Below, one piece after another: positions 1 through 10,371 of a stretch of 64,000 nt of DNA; the first letter of the stretch is position 1, and every line of letters begins with the position of its first letter. The notes beneath the pieces are model-generated. The model worked only from the letters and a program-made list of their open reading frames with translations, was not told the origin of the DNA and made no database searches. Where the stretch lies: contig NZ_CP096247.1 in the NCBI RefSeq assembly GCF_023204875.1, positions 1,736,001-1,800,000 of the forward strand. The letters are read 5' to 3'. Both the position numbers and the translations under genes were made by a program. This DNA is from Prevotella sp. E15-22. Its GTDB lineage: Bacteria; Bacteroidota; Bacteroidia; Bacteroidales; Bacteroidaceae.

Positions 1-995
1 AGTCCCGGCATTCCAAAGATTCCTGTGAGATTATCGTAACGTCCACCACCAGAGATAGACCCCATTGGTGTGTCGAGTGCCTTCACCTCGAAGATAGCAC
101 CAGTATAGTAGCTTAAACCGCGCGCTAGTGTCAAATCAAGCTGAATCTCATTATTAAGTGTAGTCAGGAATCCAAGAATATAACGAGTTTCCTCAACGCC
201 CTTCAAGCCAGTCTCGCTTGAGGCGAGTACCTCAGCAATAATGTTAAGTTTTTCTTCGTTAGTACCTTCTAACATGATGATTGGTTGCAGTTTCTCTATC
301 TGCTCGTCGGTAAGTCCGTCTTCACGCAATTCAGCATTAACATTGTCTATTCCAATCTTATCGAGTTTGTCGATAGCAACTGTAATATCCACAATCTTAT
401 CAGCAGCGCCAATCACCTCAGCAATACCAGTTAGAATCTTGCGGTTGTTAATCTTAATTTGAACGCGAACACCAAAACGAGAGAAAACAGTATCAACAAT
501 CTGCATCAGTTCCACCTCGTTAAGCAAAGAGTCCGAACCTACTACATCACCATCAAACTGGTAGAATTCACGGTAGCGCCCCTTCTGAGGACGATCGGCA
601 CGCCACACAGGTTGAACCTGATAACGCTTAAAGGGCAACTGCAGTTCATCACGGTGCATCACCACATAGCGGGCAAAAGGCACAGTGAGATCATAGCGCA
701 GACCTTTCTCGCAAATCTTAGAAGCCAAACGAAGCGTGTTACGCTCGGTTAGTTCGCTATCATCAATCTTCGACAGGTAGTCACCAGAATTCAGAATCTT
801 GAAAAGAAGCTTGTCACCCTCCTCGCCATACTTACCCATCAAGGTTTGAAGGGTTTCCTGAGCAGGCGTTTCGATCTGCTGGAATCCGTAGAGCTCGTAC
901 ACACTACGGATGGTATTAAAAATATAGTTGCGCTTGGCCATCTCTACAGGGCCGAAGTCGCGAGTTCCTTTGGGAATACTTGGTTTATTTGCCAT
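1..995 (-). CDS. hisS: Histidine--tRNA ligase (partial, 3' end outside window)
   Basis: Class II aminoacyl-tRNA synthetase that charges tRNA-His in the cytoplasm. The first ~331 codons are present; the C-terminal anticodon-binding part lies beyond base 1. The N-terminus reads [16 protein letters not shown], typical of HisRS. Motif 2 ([12 protein letters not shown]) and the histidine-A motif ([11 protein letters not shown]), followed by GGGRYDNL, are visible. The ATG at 995 directly abuts the purA stop at 996, so it is almost certainly co-transcribed with purA. The partial state is only the window edge, not a broken gene. Confidence 0.97.
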   Translation of the reverse strand, partial: MANKPSIPKGTRDFGPVEMAKRNYIFNTIRSVYELYGFQQIETPAQETLQTLMGKYGEEGDKLLFKILNSGDYLSKIDDSELTERNTLRLASKICEKGLRYDLTVPFARYVVMHRDELQLPFKRYQVQPVWRADRPQKGRYREFYQFDGDVVGSDSLLNEVELMQIVDTVFSRFGVRVQIKINNRKILTGIAEVIGAADKIVDITVAIDKLDKIGIDNVNAELREDGLTDEQIEKLQPIIMLEGTNEEKLNIIAEVLASSETGLKGVEETRYILGFLTTLNNEIQLDLTLARGLSYYTGAIFEVKALDTPMGSISGGGRYDNLTGIFGMPG

Positions 996-2273
<1,278 letters not shown>

Positions 2274-2762
2274 TTATTCTTTAGTTTTCTTGTTTCTTCT
2301 AGTTATTGCCGATTGACATGTCGAACAGATACCATATATATAGAGCGAAAAACCATCCTTACGGAAACGCTTCAAATGTGTCTGGTCGACTACCTGTGTT
2401 ATTTCCGGAACCTTTACCTCCGTCACTTTGCCACATACCGTACATATTTGGTGGCAATGTCCCGTGCCTGCATAGCACGATTCATACTTAGTAGTTCCTT
2501 GGAAGCGATGACGGATAACCAATCGTAGTTCTAGGAACAAATTTAGCGTATTATAAAGAGTAGCACGAGAAACGGGAAACTTGTAATCTGCTGCCAATTT
2601 CTCCCCAAGTTCATCAAGAGTAAAGTGTCCATCTATACTATAGACAGCCCGCAGGATAGCATACCGTTCGGGCGTCTTACGATGATTGCTCATCTCCATA
2701 TAATTATCTAGAATGCGCTCTGCAGCCATGCGCACACTATCTTTTTTTTCACTCGTCTTCAT
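2274..2762 (-). CDS. Fur-family transcriptional repressor
   Basis: A 162-aa metal-dependent regulator with the family layout: an N-terminal winged helix (ILRAVYSIDGHFTLDELGEKL) and a C-terminal dimerisation domain with two CxxC pairs (CTVCGKV near residue 117 and CSTCQ near 148) that bind structural zinc. The HCHQIC segment also belongs to the metal site. Fur, PerR and Zur functions cannot be separated from sequence alone. Divergence from E. coli Fur is substantial and no Fur box was recognised nearby. It leads the fur-purA-hisS run from a promoter only a few bases upstream of its ATG. Confidence 0.9.
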   Translation of the reverse strand: MKTSEKKDSVRMAAERILDNYMEMSNHRKTPERYAILRAVYSIDGHFTLDELGEKLAADYKFPVSRATLYNTLNLFLELRLVIRHRFQGTTKYESCYAGTGHCHQICTVCGKVTEVKVPEITQVVDQTHLKRFRKDGFSLYIYGICSTCQSAITRRNKKTKE

Positions 2763-2772
2763 AAACCGAGGG

Positions 2773-2804
2773 CAAAGTTACAACTTTCGCGCGAGAAATA
2801 GAAA
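2773..2804 (-). promoter_or_regulatory. Bacteroidetes-type promoter of the fur-purA-hisS run
   Basis: On the minus strand the -7 box TAACTTTG (2780-2773) matches TAnnTTTG. The -33 position holds TTTC (2804-2801), one mismatch from TTTG, with a 20-base spacer. The -7 box ends only 10 bases before the fur ATG, so the leader would be a few bases long. Confidence 0.6.
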
Positions 2805-2865
2805 TAATCAGGAATAAAAAAAACAAAAAATGAGAAACAATTATTGTTTCTTGCATACATATGCG

Positions 2866-4854
2866 CTACTTTCTAATCTTCTTTATTAAACTATATGCCT
2901 GATAAAGCCCCATTTCACCAGCTTTACTCAAATCCTGAACTGCTTCCATTTCATGCTTCAGATACAACTGGCAAAGTCCACGATTAAAATATGCTTCAGC
3001 CAAATACGGTTCGAACTCAAGAGCCTTTGTAAAATCAGCAATAGCATTTTGATAGTCGGCATGTTGGGCTTCAAAAACGCCACGATTATACAAAAGATAA
3101 GGATGCTTTGGAGAATATCTAAGTGCCAAATTCAAATCTTCCCTCACACTAACCTCCTTCAATTCAATCATCTGTCCTTGAGACGCAAGGACCTGATTAA
3201 TACGAGACTGACATACTGCACGTTGCCAGAGAGCTAGCACAGATGTAGAATCTTCATGAAGATAGGTTGTCAAATCGTCAATTGCATAATCATAATCCTG
3301 AATAATAGAAAAGGCAATAGCTCTATACATTAAGGAAATAATGGCCTTTGACGTGTTTTTTGCACTATTTATGGCCAAAGTAAGAGAATCGACATATGCA
3401 AAATATGACTTAGAGTGTTCTTCGTCTAGCGATGTTTGCTGATAAGTGATGTAAATTTTTCGTAAATGTGACTGCTCGTTTATTTGTTCCACCAATTTAT
3501 CATAAGCATGATCGGATCGAACCTCACTATGTTGTTGCTCAAACGAAAGAACAAACATCGGCATAAACTCAAAATCAACCTTATGATCCTGCACACGTCC
3601 ACGATAATCACTGGAGTATTCCCTCTCTGGTTCCTGTTCGTCCTCCATCACCAACTGGTTATACTTCTCCATATCAGCATCGCTACGCTTACGAATCTGA
3701 TTGGGATTCAACCGAGGCTGCGTACCATATAAATGCTTATAAAGACGTGCCTTATAAACTGTAAATTCATCAGCTTCAGCCAATTTTACCTTTCCCAAAC
3801 GTCGATAGCAAGCAGCACGAAACTCCAATCCCGTCCAGAAATTTGGATATTCGTCAATCACCTTTGAATAATCACGGATAGCAGCCTCTAAATCACCAGT
3901 TTTATCCAATAGTACTGCACGGTTAAATAATGCCATCATGTTGTCTGGCTCCAGACGAAGTACAAAGTCAAAGTCTGTGATAGCCCTATTGTCATCGCCT
4001 ACTTGTGCACGCAATAGTCCACGATTGTAATGACCCAAAAAGTTATTAGGTTCCAGGTCAAGCGCCATATCATAGTCACTCATGGCGCCACGCAGATTAT
4101 TACAATTATAGCGGGCTAAAGCACGATTGATATAACAACCAGCATGTCTTGGCATCAAATGAATAGCTTGGTTCAATTGAACCTCTGCACTATCCCACTC
4201 TTCTCTTGACAAACTGATGATACTACGTGCTGCCCACGTCTGCCCATCAAATGGATCCATTGACAAACTTTTCTTTAACGCCTCATCTGCCTTCGTCGTA
4301 TCTTTCTGCTGCAAATATACATCTGCACGCATATTCCATGCTTTTGAGAACTGGCTCCATCTGCGCTGAATGGTATCCAACTCGGCTAGCGCCTTTTCAA
4401 AGTCTTTATTCTGAATACGACAGAGCACGCGGTTATTCCAGAATCCTCTGTTTTCAGGATCATATCGTAAGGCTGTAGTATAGTCGTCTATAGCATCAGA
4501 ATACTTCTCTTGTTGAATGCGCGCCAGTCCTCGCAGCTCATAAGAACTGACTACATACGGATTTCGACGAATAGCCTCACTACAATCATATTCTGCTCCA
4601 GAAAAATCATCAAGATAATATTTAGCCACACCTCTATAAAACCATGGTTCATAGAGATATGGCTTAGCAGAAATTGCTTGATTAAAGTAACGAATGGACA
4701 AAACAAAGTCCTCAAAATATAAAGCAGAGCGTCCTATCGTTACCAAATGGTCTGTATTATACTGGGCTTTAAGAGGAAGGAACAATAAAAGATAAAAAAG
4801 TAAAATATTACTCCTCTTTATATCCCTCTTCAGCAAAGGACATATTCCATTCAT
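2866..4854 (-). CDS. Exported TPR-repeat protein
   Basis: A 662-aa protein built of tetratricopeptide repeats. A hydrophobic signal-like segment (ILLFYLLLFLPLKAQ, about residues 16-30) is followed by one TPR block up to about residue 370 (repeated patterns such as AEYDCSEAIRRNPY, ALRYDPENRGFWNNR, ALDLEPNNFLGHYNRG). A charged linker comes next, then a second TPR block from about 500 to the end. TPR arrays bind other proteins; no enzyme domain is visible. It sits 48 bases after def in the same direction. Function unknown; probably periplasmic or membrane-associated scaffold. Confidence 0.85.
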   Translation of the reverse strand: MNGICPLLKRDIKRSNILLFYLLLFLPLKAQYNTDHLVTIGRSALYFEDFVLSIRYFNQAISAKPYLYEPWFYRGVAKYYLDDFSGAEYDCSEAIRRNPYVVSSYELRGLARIQQEKYSDAIDDYTTALRYDPENRGFWNNRVLCRIQNKDFEKALAELDTIQRRWSQFSKAWNMRADVYLQQKDTTKADEALKKSLSMDPFDGQTWAARSIISLSREEWDSAEVQLNQAIHLMPRHAGCYINRALARYNCNNLRGAMSDYDMALDLEPNNFLGHYNRGLLRAQVGDDNRAITDFDFVLRLEPDNMMALFNRAVLLDKTGDLEAAIRDYSKVIDEYPNFWTGLEFRAACYRRLGKVKLAEADEFTVYKARLYKHLYGTQPRLNPNQIRKRSDADMEKYNQLVMEDEQEPEREYSSDYRGRVQDHKVDFEFMPMFVLSFEQQHSEVRSDHAYDKLVEQINEQSHLRKIYITYQQTSLDEEHSKSYFAYVDSLTLAINSAKNTSKAIISLMYRAIAFSIIQDYDYAIDDLTTYLHEDSTSVLALWQRAVCQSRINQVLASQGQMIELKEVSVREDLNLALRYSPKHPYLLYNRGVFEAQHADYQNAIADFTKALEFEPYLAEAYFNRGLCQLYLKHEMEAVQDLSKAGEMGLYQAYSLIKKIRK

Positions 4855-4902
4855 AATACCTCTTTTACTTTTTTATCTTTTATTTCTATGTTTCCCTCTC
4901 AA

Positions 4903-5463
4903 CTATCGTCTTACAGGCTTTGTTTTATAACCACAACGATAGCGTCCCAGCGTTAAAGACTTTAGTTTACTTTTAATCAACTGGCGACGCAAAGGCGAAA
5001 CACGGTCAATAAACATCTTGCCATCCAAGTGATCGAACTCATGCTGCATCACTCGAGCCAGATATCCTTCTATCCATTCATCATGTGCCTCAAAGTTCTC
5101 ATCCATCCATTGTACACGAATTCTCGCGGGACGAGTCACTTTCTCATGTATAGCAGGCAGCGACAAACAGCCTTCTTCCGAAGTGGTAGTTGAAGTCTCG
5201 TCATATTCTACGATATGCGCATTAATATATACCTTACGGAAATCTTTATACTCAGGCATGTCTTCTGCCAATGGATCCAGATCAATCACCACCAAACGAA
5301 TGTCACGGCCTATCTGTGGTGCTGCAAGTCCGATGCCTTCCGATTGGAAAAGCGTCTCCCACATATCACTAATGAGCTGTTTTAATTCCGGATAGTCAGG
5401 TGTGATATCTTCTGCCACCTTACGGAGTACTGGCTGGCCATAAATATAAATAGGTAAAATCAT
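4903..5463 (-). CDS. def: Peptide deformylase
   Basis: Removes the formyl group from N-terminal formyl-methionine of new proteins. All three family motifs are intact: GIGLAAPQ (residues 43-50), EGCLS (97-101, metal-binding Cys) and HEFDH (141-145, metal-binding His and catalytic Glu). Its length of 186 aa is normal. It lies 16 bases downstream of ruvX. The partner enzyme Fmt is also in this window, at 62.2-63.2 kb. Confidence 0.97.
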   Translation of the reverse strand: MILPIYIYGQPVLRKVAEDITPDYPELKQLISDMWETLFQSEGIGLAAPQIGRDIRLVVIDLDPLAEDMPEYKDFRKVYINAHIVEYDETSTTTSEEGCLSLPAIHEKVTRPARIRVQWMDENFEAHDEWIEGYLARVMQHEFDHLDGKMFIDRVSPLRRQLIKSKLKSLTLGRYRCGYKTKPVRR

Positions 5464-5479
5464 ATATACTTATATCAAT

Positions 5480-5899
5480 TTAAAACAATTTCTTAGAACG
5501 CAGATAGTCTTCCAAAATAATGGTCGCACTTATCTCATCTACCAGTCCTTTATTCTGGCGAGCTTTCTTACCTATACCACTGTCTATCATTACCTTGTGA
5601 GCCAAAACAGATGTAAATCGTTCGTCAAAGTAATCAATAGGGATATTGGGCATAGCCTTGCGCCATCGGTTCACAAATTGCTGAACACGCGCAAGATTCT
5701 CGCTTGGTTCGCCATTAGGCTGGCGTGGTTCTCCAATAACAATTCGTTCTACAGGTTCGCGAGCAATATAAGCTTTGAGCCAATCAAAAAGCTCTGATGT
5801 AGAAACAGTCGCCAATCCACCCGCAATAAGTTGCAGTGGATCAGTGACTGCTAAGCCTGTTCTTTTACGACCGTAGTCGATGGAAAGTATTCTTGCCAA
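5480..5899 (-). CDS. ruvX: RuvX/YqgF-type Holliday junction resolvase-like protein
   Basis: RNase H-fold nuclease of the YqgF family, linked to 16S rRNA 5' maturation or junction resolution. The N-terminal catalytic motif ILSIDYGRKRTGLAVTD and the later DERFTS and GLVDEISATIILEDYL motifs are present. I place the start at TTG 5899, giving 139 aa, the usual length (about 138). A longer in-frame reading to 6013 would run over the C-terminus of the SPOR gene and adds residues not seen in the family. The gene starts 10 bases after the SPOR stop. Confidence 0.88.
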   Translation of the reverse strand: MARILSIDYGRKRTGLAVTDPLQLIAGGLATVSTSELFDWLKAYIAREPVERIVIGEPRQPNGEPSENLARVQQFVNRWRKAMPNIPIDYFDERFTSVLAHKVMIDSGIGKKARQNKGLVDEISATIILEDYLRSKKLF

Positions 5900-5909
5900 T
5901 GATTTAAAG

Positions 5910-6407
5910 TTATCGTGTATAGAACAACAACCAAGCGTCCTGATAAGTGGCACGCAACTGGTCGCGGCTCTGAACAGCATCAGCCTTACTATCAAAAGTT
6001 GATGCAATGACACGATACATGTTACGATCGTCGTTCTTTACGATTTGTGCACTATAGCCAGCGTTCTTCAGACGCTGCTGAAGTCCCTCTGCGTTTGCAA
6101 TCACTGAGAATGATCCAACAACAACGCTGTAATTCTTAAGACCAGCGCCATTCACAACAGACACACGCTCCTGACGTACAGTTACGTTATCCATATTGTC
6201 AACTACCTGAGTTTGGTTAGCGGGTTTTGTTACCACTGGGGTTACCACAGGAGTCTCAGCCACCTGCTGAACAGGAGCTTCCACCTGCTGAGCAGCCTGG
6301 GCCTGAGCCTTTTCATAGGCTTTCTTATAAGCACTCTCACTTGACTTACATCCAGTGAATACCATTGCGAGGCAAAGGCCTGCACACAAAACGATGTTCT
6401 TTTTCAT
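5910..6407 (-). CDS. SPOR-domain lipoprotein
   Basis: A 165-aa lipoprotein: signal with lipobox VFTGC (Cys about residue 20), a Gln/Val/Pro-rich linker (AQAAQQVEAPVQQVAETPV), and a C-terminal SPOR domain from about residue 92 (NYSVVVGSFSVIANAEGLQQ ... YRVIASTF). SPOR domains bind denuded glycan strands at division sites, so a role at the septum or in cell-wall remodelling is likely. It is the first gene of a minus-strand run SPOR-ruvX-def-TPR. Confidence 0.88.
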   Translation of the reverse strand: MKKNIVLCAGLCLAMVFTGCKSSESAYKKAYEKAQAQAAQQVEAPVQQVAETPVVTPVVTKPANQTQVVDNMDNVTVRQERVSVVNGAGLKNYSVVVGSFSVIANAEGLQQRLKNAGYSAQIVKNDDRNMYRVIASTFDSKADAVQSRDQLRATYQDAWLLFYTR

Positions 6408-6568
6408 AAATAGTCAGTTTATTTACTTACCGTATAAATTTGGTGCGAAGTTACAAAATATCAATGAAAAACGGAATAAAATAGTGACTAAACTTTGTTA
6501 AATAGGTCAAATATGTTCATTTTAGCAAAAAAAACGCCACTTTTTTATTCTTCTTACCAAATAATTCG

Positions 6569-6576
6569 TATATTTG
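6569..6576 (+). promoter_or_regulatory. Possible -7 box upstream of the YtxH gene
   Basis: TATATTTG matches TAnnTTTG and lies 41 bases before the ATG at 6618. Only a T-rich stretch, not a clear TTTG, is found at the -33 distance. The 210-base gap here also separates the divergent SPOR gene. Confidence 0.4.
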
Positions 6577-6617
6577 CTGTCGATAAGAATATTTTTTTAA
6601 TAAAAACATTTAAGACT

Positions 6618-6827
6618 ATGAAAGGTTTAGGTTATGTAGGTGCATTCCTTGGTGGTGCACTGGCTGGTGCAGCCATTGGTATCCTTATTGCTCCCGACAA
6701 AGGCAGCAACACCCGTGAGAAACTGTCAAACACCGTTGACGAATTTTTGAAGAAGCATAATATCAAACTGAAGCGCAAAGACGTAGGCGACTTAGTTGAC
6801 GATTTAGAGAATCTGGCCGACGAATAA
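6618..6827 (+). CDS. YtxH-domain small membrane protein
   Basis: A 69-aa protein with a Gly/Ala-rich membrane helix (YVGAFLGGALAGAAIGILIA) followed by the YtxH hallmark APDKGSNTREKL. YtxH proteins in Gram-positives are general-stress proteins of unknown mechanism. I chose the ATG at 6618 because the longer reading from 6495 runs through an AT-rich promoter-like region. It heads a three-gene plus-strand group. Confidence 0.85.
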   Translation: MKGLGYVGAFLGGALAGAAIGILIAPDKGSNTREKLSNTVDEFLKKHNIKLKRKDVGDLVDDLENLADE

Positions 6828-6841
6828 ACAAATCAAGCATC

Positions 6842-7189
6842 ATGCTATCGAGCGACAAAAACGTTGAGACCCTCTCGCAACTCATAGAGATGGTCAAGCA
6901 CAACTTTGAACTGCGCAAGGAATATGCCAAATTGGATATTGTTGAGAAGGTAGTACGCTTGCTCACAATGTTCGCACTAGCTCTTATAGTCATTATCCTC
7001 ATTTCGGCTATTCTGCTTTTCACATCAGCAGCCATCGCAGTCTGGTTGTCGCAATACATGGCGCTCCACCAATCACTGTTGTTAGTTGCAGGATTCTATC
7101 TTCTGATGCTAATCATAGGCTATACGATGCGTTCGTCCTGGATTGAGCGTCCCCTTGTCACATTTCTGTCAAAGCTATTATTGAACTAG
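6842..7189 (+). CDS. Holin-X/phage-holin-family-like membrane protein
   Basis: A 115-aa protein with two membrane segments (about residues 38-66 and 72-92), with a short turn (SQYMALHQ) between them, and a charged N-terminal helix. This layout matches the putative Actinobacteriophage holin-X / YqjE-type family that travels with YtxH proteins. No phage genes are nearby, so the 'holin' name should not be read as lysis. Starts 14 bases after the YtxH stop. Confidence 0.7.
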   Translation: MLSSDKNVETLSQLIEMVKHNFELRKEYAKLDIVEKVVRLLTMFALALIVIILISAILLFTSAAIAVWLSQYMALHQSLLLVAGFYLLMLIIGYTMRSSWIERPLVTFLSKLLLN

Positions 7190-7200
7190 AGATCGAAATT

Positions 7201-7464
7201 ATGGCCAAAAAGAGAAGAACAAAGCCCTATCATTCTTTAGAAGAAATACAGATGCGCAAGGAACAACTCAATGAGGTCATTGAGTTAGAAGACCAAGAAT
7301 TGAAGCGCTTGTGGGAACAACTGACTGAGGAGGAGAAAGAGATGTCTCGCGGCGAGCAAATTGCAAGATTCATTAAATATGGAATCATGGCTTACGATGG
7401 TTTCATGACGTTTCACAAGTTGAAGCGCAACTACGGTAACATTCTCAACATCTTCCGCAGATAA
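7201..7464 (+). CDS. Small charged hypothetical protein
   Basis: An 87-aa soluble protein, very rich in Lys, Arg and Glu, that likely forms a coiled-coil helix (about residues 14-50), with a hydrophobic stretch in its C-terminal half (ARFIKYGIMAYDGFMTFHKL). It is third in the YtxH / holin-X-like group, 11 bases after its neighbour. I do not recognise a domain; the constant company of YtxH suggests a shared envelope-stress role, which is inference. Confidence 0.7.
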   Translation: MAKKRRTKPYHSLEEIQMRKEQLNEVIELEDQELKRLWEQLTEEEKEMSRGEQIARFIKYGIMAYDGFMTFHKLKRNYGNILNIFRR

Positions 7465-7474
7465 AAAGAATTTG

Positions 7475-7528
7475 TATTTTAAAAAACAATATAGGCACGT
7501 TACCTTTTGGAAAACGTGCCTATATTGT
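7475..7528 (-). terminator. Intrinsic terminator of the MBL hydrolase gene
   Basis: A perfect 15-bp stem (7486-7500 with 7514-7528) with a 13-base loop. On the minus strand the hairpin is followed by six T residues (7486-7481). The loop-distal arm covers the stop codon of the MBL gene (7520). In the plus direction no T-run follows, so it may serve only as a weak stop for the YtxH group. Confidence 0.75.
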
Positions 7529-8281
7529 AAGTTGCAAACCGTCGTACGCCAGTTCAACACCTTGAGGTAGTTTATCGTTCACTTCACGATGAAGTCCAAT
7601 ATCATGACACATATGCGTTAATAAGGTACGCTTGGCCCCCACTCTTCTGGCAAACGCCAATGCATCATCAACCAATTGATGCGAATGATGGGGTTTGTCA
7701 AAGCGTAGAGCATTAACCACCAGCACTTCGACACCAGAAAGTAGTGCCAATTGAGTGTCATCGATAGTCTTCATGTCAGTAATATATGCAAAGTGACCAA
7801 AACGATAACCAAGGATTGGCAACTTACCGTGCATCACTTCAATCGGCATCACCTCAATATCACCAATAGTAAAAGCATATCCGGCATGTATTTCGTTAAG
7901 TTCGATTCTAGGCACACCAGGATAGCGATTCTCTGCAAAACAATAGGGCAACATCTGTAGCATTCCCTCTTTGGCTATGGGGTCGGCATATACATTAATC
8001 TGACCGAACTGGCAATAAGGACGGATATCATCCATCCCGCCAACATGATCATAGTGAGAATGCGTAACGAGAATGCCATCAATTTTTCGAAAAGGCTGTG
8101 GAAGAATTTGCTCGCGAAAATCAGGTCCGACATCCACCAGCAATCGAGTGTCCTCTGTCTCCACAAGAATAGAGCAGCGCAAGCGTCGATCTTTAGGATC
8201 CATACTTCTGCACACGTTGCATTGACAGCCTATAACGGGCACGCCACATGAAGTTCCTGTGCCAAGAAACGTTATTTTCAT
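7520..8281 (-). CDS. MBL-fold metallo-hydrolase (PhnP-like)
   Basis: A 253-aa metallo-beta-lactamase-fold enzyme with an N-terminal LGTGTSCGVPVIGCQCNVC motif and the metal site THSHYDHVGG (HxHxDH, about residues 75-84). Later His ligands lie in LTHMCHD. It resembles the PhnP / cyclic phosphodiesterase group common in Bacteroidetes; the substrate is not predictable. Its start overlaps the murB stop by four bases (ATGA), implying translational coupling. Confidence 0.85.
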   Translation of the reverse strand: MKITFLGTGTSCGVPVIGCQCNVCRSMDPKDRRLRCSILVETEDTRLLVDVGPDFREQILPQPFRKIDGILVTHSHYDHVGGMDDIRPYCQFGQINVYADPIAKEGMLQMLPYCFAENRYPGVPRIELNEIHAGYAFTIGDIEVMPIEVMHGKLPILGYRFGHFAYITDMKTIDDTQLALLSGVEVLVVNALRFDKPHHSHQLVDDALAFARRVGAKRTLLTHMCHDIGLHREVNDKLPQGVELAYDGLQLTI

Positions 8282-9294
8282 ATAATGTTTACCTCTGGTT
8301 CAATCTGTATATCGAAGCGATGTTTCACATCCTGTCGAACGGCTTCACATAGATTAACGATATCCATACCTGTGGCACCGCCACGGTTCACCAGAACCAA
8401 TGCCTGATTGCAATGGACACCTGCCTTGCCCAGACTGCGTCCCTTCCATCCACATTGGTCTATCAGCCATCCTGCAGGAATCTTCTCGTGGTTTTCATCA
8501 ATATAATAATGAGGCATTTGGGGATATTGATCCAACAAACGCTCATATTGCTCGCGACATACAATGGGATTCATGAAGAAACTGCCGGCATTACCTTCTA
8601 CTTTGGGGTCAGGTAGTTTCTTTTGGCGGATATCGATAATGACCTCACGCAACTGCTGGGCAGTGGGGGCTGAAATACCTCTGCGTTCCAATTCCAAACG
8701 TATATTACCATAGTCAAGCTGAGGCTCAAAAGTCTTTTTTAACCTATATGTCACATGTGTCACCAGATACTGGTTTTTCCATTCGCCTTTAAATTTGCTC
8801 TGCCGATAGCCATACTGACAATCGGTATTAGAGAATACCTGACAACTGCCATCACACAAGCTCACAACTTCGACCTTGTCTATCAAATCGGAAGCCTCGG
8901 CACCATAGGCACCAATATTCTGTACAGCCGAAGCGCCCACCTCACCAGGTATCAAAGAGAGGTTCTCTGCGCCATACCATCCATGCTCTACACACATGGC
9001 AACGACATCGTCCCATACTTCGCCACTACCCACTCGCAGCAACAAATTGTCATCGTTCTCGGCCACTACCTCATAACCTTTAATCACCGAATGAACCACC
9101 ATACCCTCATAGTCTTTGGTTAACAGCAGGTTACTACCGCCACCAACAATCAGCAGGGGAACGTTCTGTCCCTTCAGCATCTGTGCCAGTTCCTTGGCTT
9201 CGGAAACCGAAGCATATTCAATAAAAGTGTGACAGCACACATCAATACCAAAAGTATTGTGTGCCAACAGGCTATAATTATGTTGAACAGTCAT
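8278..9294 (-). CDS. murB: UDP-N-acetylmuramate dehydrogenase
   Basis: FAD enzyme that reduces UDP-GlcNAc-enolpyruvate to UDP-MurNAc in peptidoglycan synthesis. Type I MurB features are visible: NTFGID near the start, the FAD motif LLIVGGGSNLLL, NLSLIPGEVGASAVQNIGAY, the RQKKLPDP motif and the catalytic Ser in GNAGSFFMNP. Length 338 aa, as in E. coli type I. The start shares one base with the stop of the upstream lipoprotein gene. Confidence 0.96.
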   Translation of the reverse strand: MTVQHNYSLLAHNTFGIDVCCHTFIEYASVSEAKELAQMLKGQNVPLLIVGGGSNLLLTKDYEGMVVHSVIKGYEVVAENDDNLLLRVGSGEVWDDVVAMCVEHGWYGAENLSLIPGEVGASAVQNIGAYGAEASDLIDKVEVVSLCDGSCQVFSNTDCQYGYRQSKFKGEWKNQYLVTHVTYRLKKTFEPQLDYGNIRLELERRGISAPTAQQLREVIIDIRQKKLPDPKVEGNAGSFFMNPIVCREQYERLLDQYPQMPHYYIDENHEKIPAGWLIDQCGWKGRSLGKAGVHCNQALVLVNRGGATGMDIVNLCEAVRQDVKHRFDIQIEPEVNII

Positions 9295-10139
9295 TATTCA
9301 CTCAGTTTAGTAAGTTTCCATTTATCATGCTGATGATGGAAGGTTAGCATCACCTCCTGTCCATTAGATATACCACGAATCACAAAAATTTTGTCGTCGG
9401 CCGATGTTTTTCGTTTACCATAGATAATATTATATATGGTGTCGCGTGGCAGTTCGGGTGCAAAAGCTTCCCAAAAATCTGGCGTAATAACACCTTCCAT
9501 TTGGCTAAACTCGTCATCTGGATCAGGCCCCACAAACTGAATCTCCTCGTTCAGACTCTGGTGTTGAAATATCGAGTCTGACGCGAACCTACGATAGAAC
9601 GCCAGGAAAGAGGCATTAGGATTCAGCGAAAGGGTCTGTTTGCGAATCTCATCCAATTTCCATTGACCGTTCTTCTTGCGAAAAACATACTGATTAACAA
9701 AAGCCTGCGACAGAAATATCTTCTCTACTGTAACCTCTTCCACAGGAACCTCCTTGGCTTGATTCATCTGTTCTTCGTTATCAAAAATCAGGGTATATTC
9801 CTCTTGGTGCATAAAGAAGTGGTCTGTGTGCCAGTCTTTGCTCTGCAATGTATCAGTCTTGGCATTAGAGCGAACCAACAAAGGAAAGCAAATGCGCTCT
9901 TTTTGCAATCGTTTGTTCGATGCAAAATTAAAAAAGAAGTCATCAAAAAACTCCTCAGCTGCCTTAGGCATGGGTTCCTCTGATATTAACTCATCCGTTT
10001 CGTCGGCCGTTGGATCATCATCCACCATTCCGATGCTGTCAGTATCGTCCGTTCCCCCATTGTTTTCTGCCAATGAATTCTGCTTGCATCCCTGTAAAAA
10101 GCAAGCAACAACCACACAGAACAAAAAGAATCTATTCAT
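9294..10139 (-). CDS. DUF4348 lipoprotein
   Basis: A 281-aa lipoprotein: signal FFLFCVVVACFLQGC with the lipid Cys about residue 18, an acidic low-complexity linker (residues ~25-60) and a compact domain that matches my memory of DUF4348, found mostly in Bacteroidales. No catalytic motif is seen. It leads the lipoprotein-murB-MBL run. Function unknown. Confidence 0.78.
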   Translation of the reverse strand: MNRFFLFCVVVACFLQGCKQNSLAENNGGTDDTDSIGMVDDDPTADETDELISEEPMPKAAEEFFDDFFFNFASNKRLQKERICFPLLVRSNAKTDTLQSKDWHTDHFFMHQEEYTLIFDNEEQMNQAKEVPVEEVTVEKIFLSQAFVNQYVFRKKNGQWKLDEIRKQTLSLNPNASFLAFYRRFASDSIFQHQSLNEEIQFVGPDPDDEFSQMEGVITPDFWEAFAPELPRDTIYNIIYGKRKTSADDKIFVIRGISNGQEVMLTFHHQHDKWKLTKLSE

Positions 10140-10192
10140 ACAAATATGAAATAATCAACACGTTTTCTATGCACCACTCTCAATTTGTGGTG

Positions 10193-10225
10193 CAAAGTTA
10201 CAAATAAATCTGCAATCAAGATAAA
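10193..10225 (-). promoter_or_regulatory. Promoter of the DUF4348-murB-MBL run
   Basis: On the minus strand TAACTTTG (10200-10193) is a full -7 match. TTTA (10225-10222) stands at the -33 position with a 21-base spacer (one mismatch). Confidence 0.55.
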
Positions 10226-10239
10226 TTATTAACCAAAAA

Positions 10240-10271
10240 TTTGCACGATTAAAAAAAAATGAGTACTTTTG
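10240..10271 (+). promoter_or_regulatory. Promoter of the tRNA-Arg/tRNA-Val pair
   Basis: TTTG (10240-10243), 20-base spacer, TACTTTTG (10264-10271): an exact match to the Bacteroidetes housekeeping consensus. It lies 20 bases before the tRNA-Arg 5' end. Confidence 0.85.
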
Positions 10272-10291
10272 CACCCGCAAACAAACGAAGG

Positions 10292-10365
10292 GGACCCGTA
10301 GCTTAGCTGAATAGAGCGTCAGATTCCGGTTCTGAAGGTCAAGGGTTTGAATCCCTTCGGGTTCA
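10292..10365 (+). tRNA. tRNA-Arg (anticodon CCG)
   Basis: 74 bases forming a full cloverleaf: a 7-bp acceptor stem (GGACCCG with CGGGTTC, one G-U), D-arm GCTTAGCTGAATAGAGC, a 5-bp anticodon stem TCAGA/TCTGA around the loop TTCCGGT, and T-arm AAGGG-TTTGAAT-CCCTT. The CCG anticodon reads CGG arginine codons. CCA is not encoded directly after the discriminator A. Confidence 0.95.
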
Positions 10366-10371
10366 CACTAT

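Noticed and set aside
5900..6013. N-terminal extension of ruvX to 6013
   Set aside because: It would overlap the SPOR gene and adds 38 residues before the conserved ILSIDYG start; the TTG at 5899 gives the family length.
6842..7189. Prophage lysis gene (holin)
   Set aside because: Only the family name suggests phage; no endolysin, capsid or integrase nearby, and the gene sits with YtxH in a housekeeping setting.
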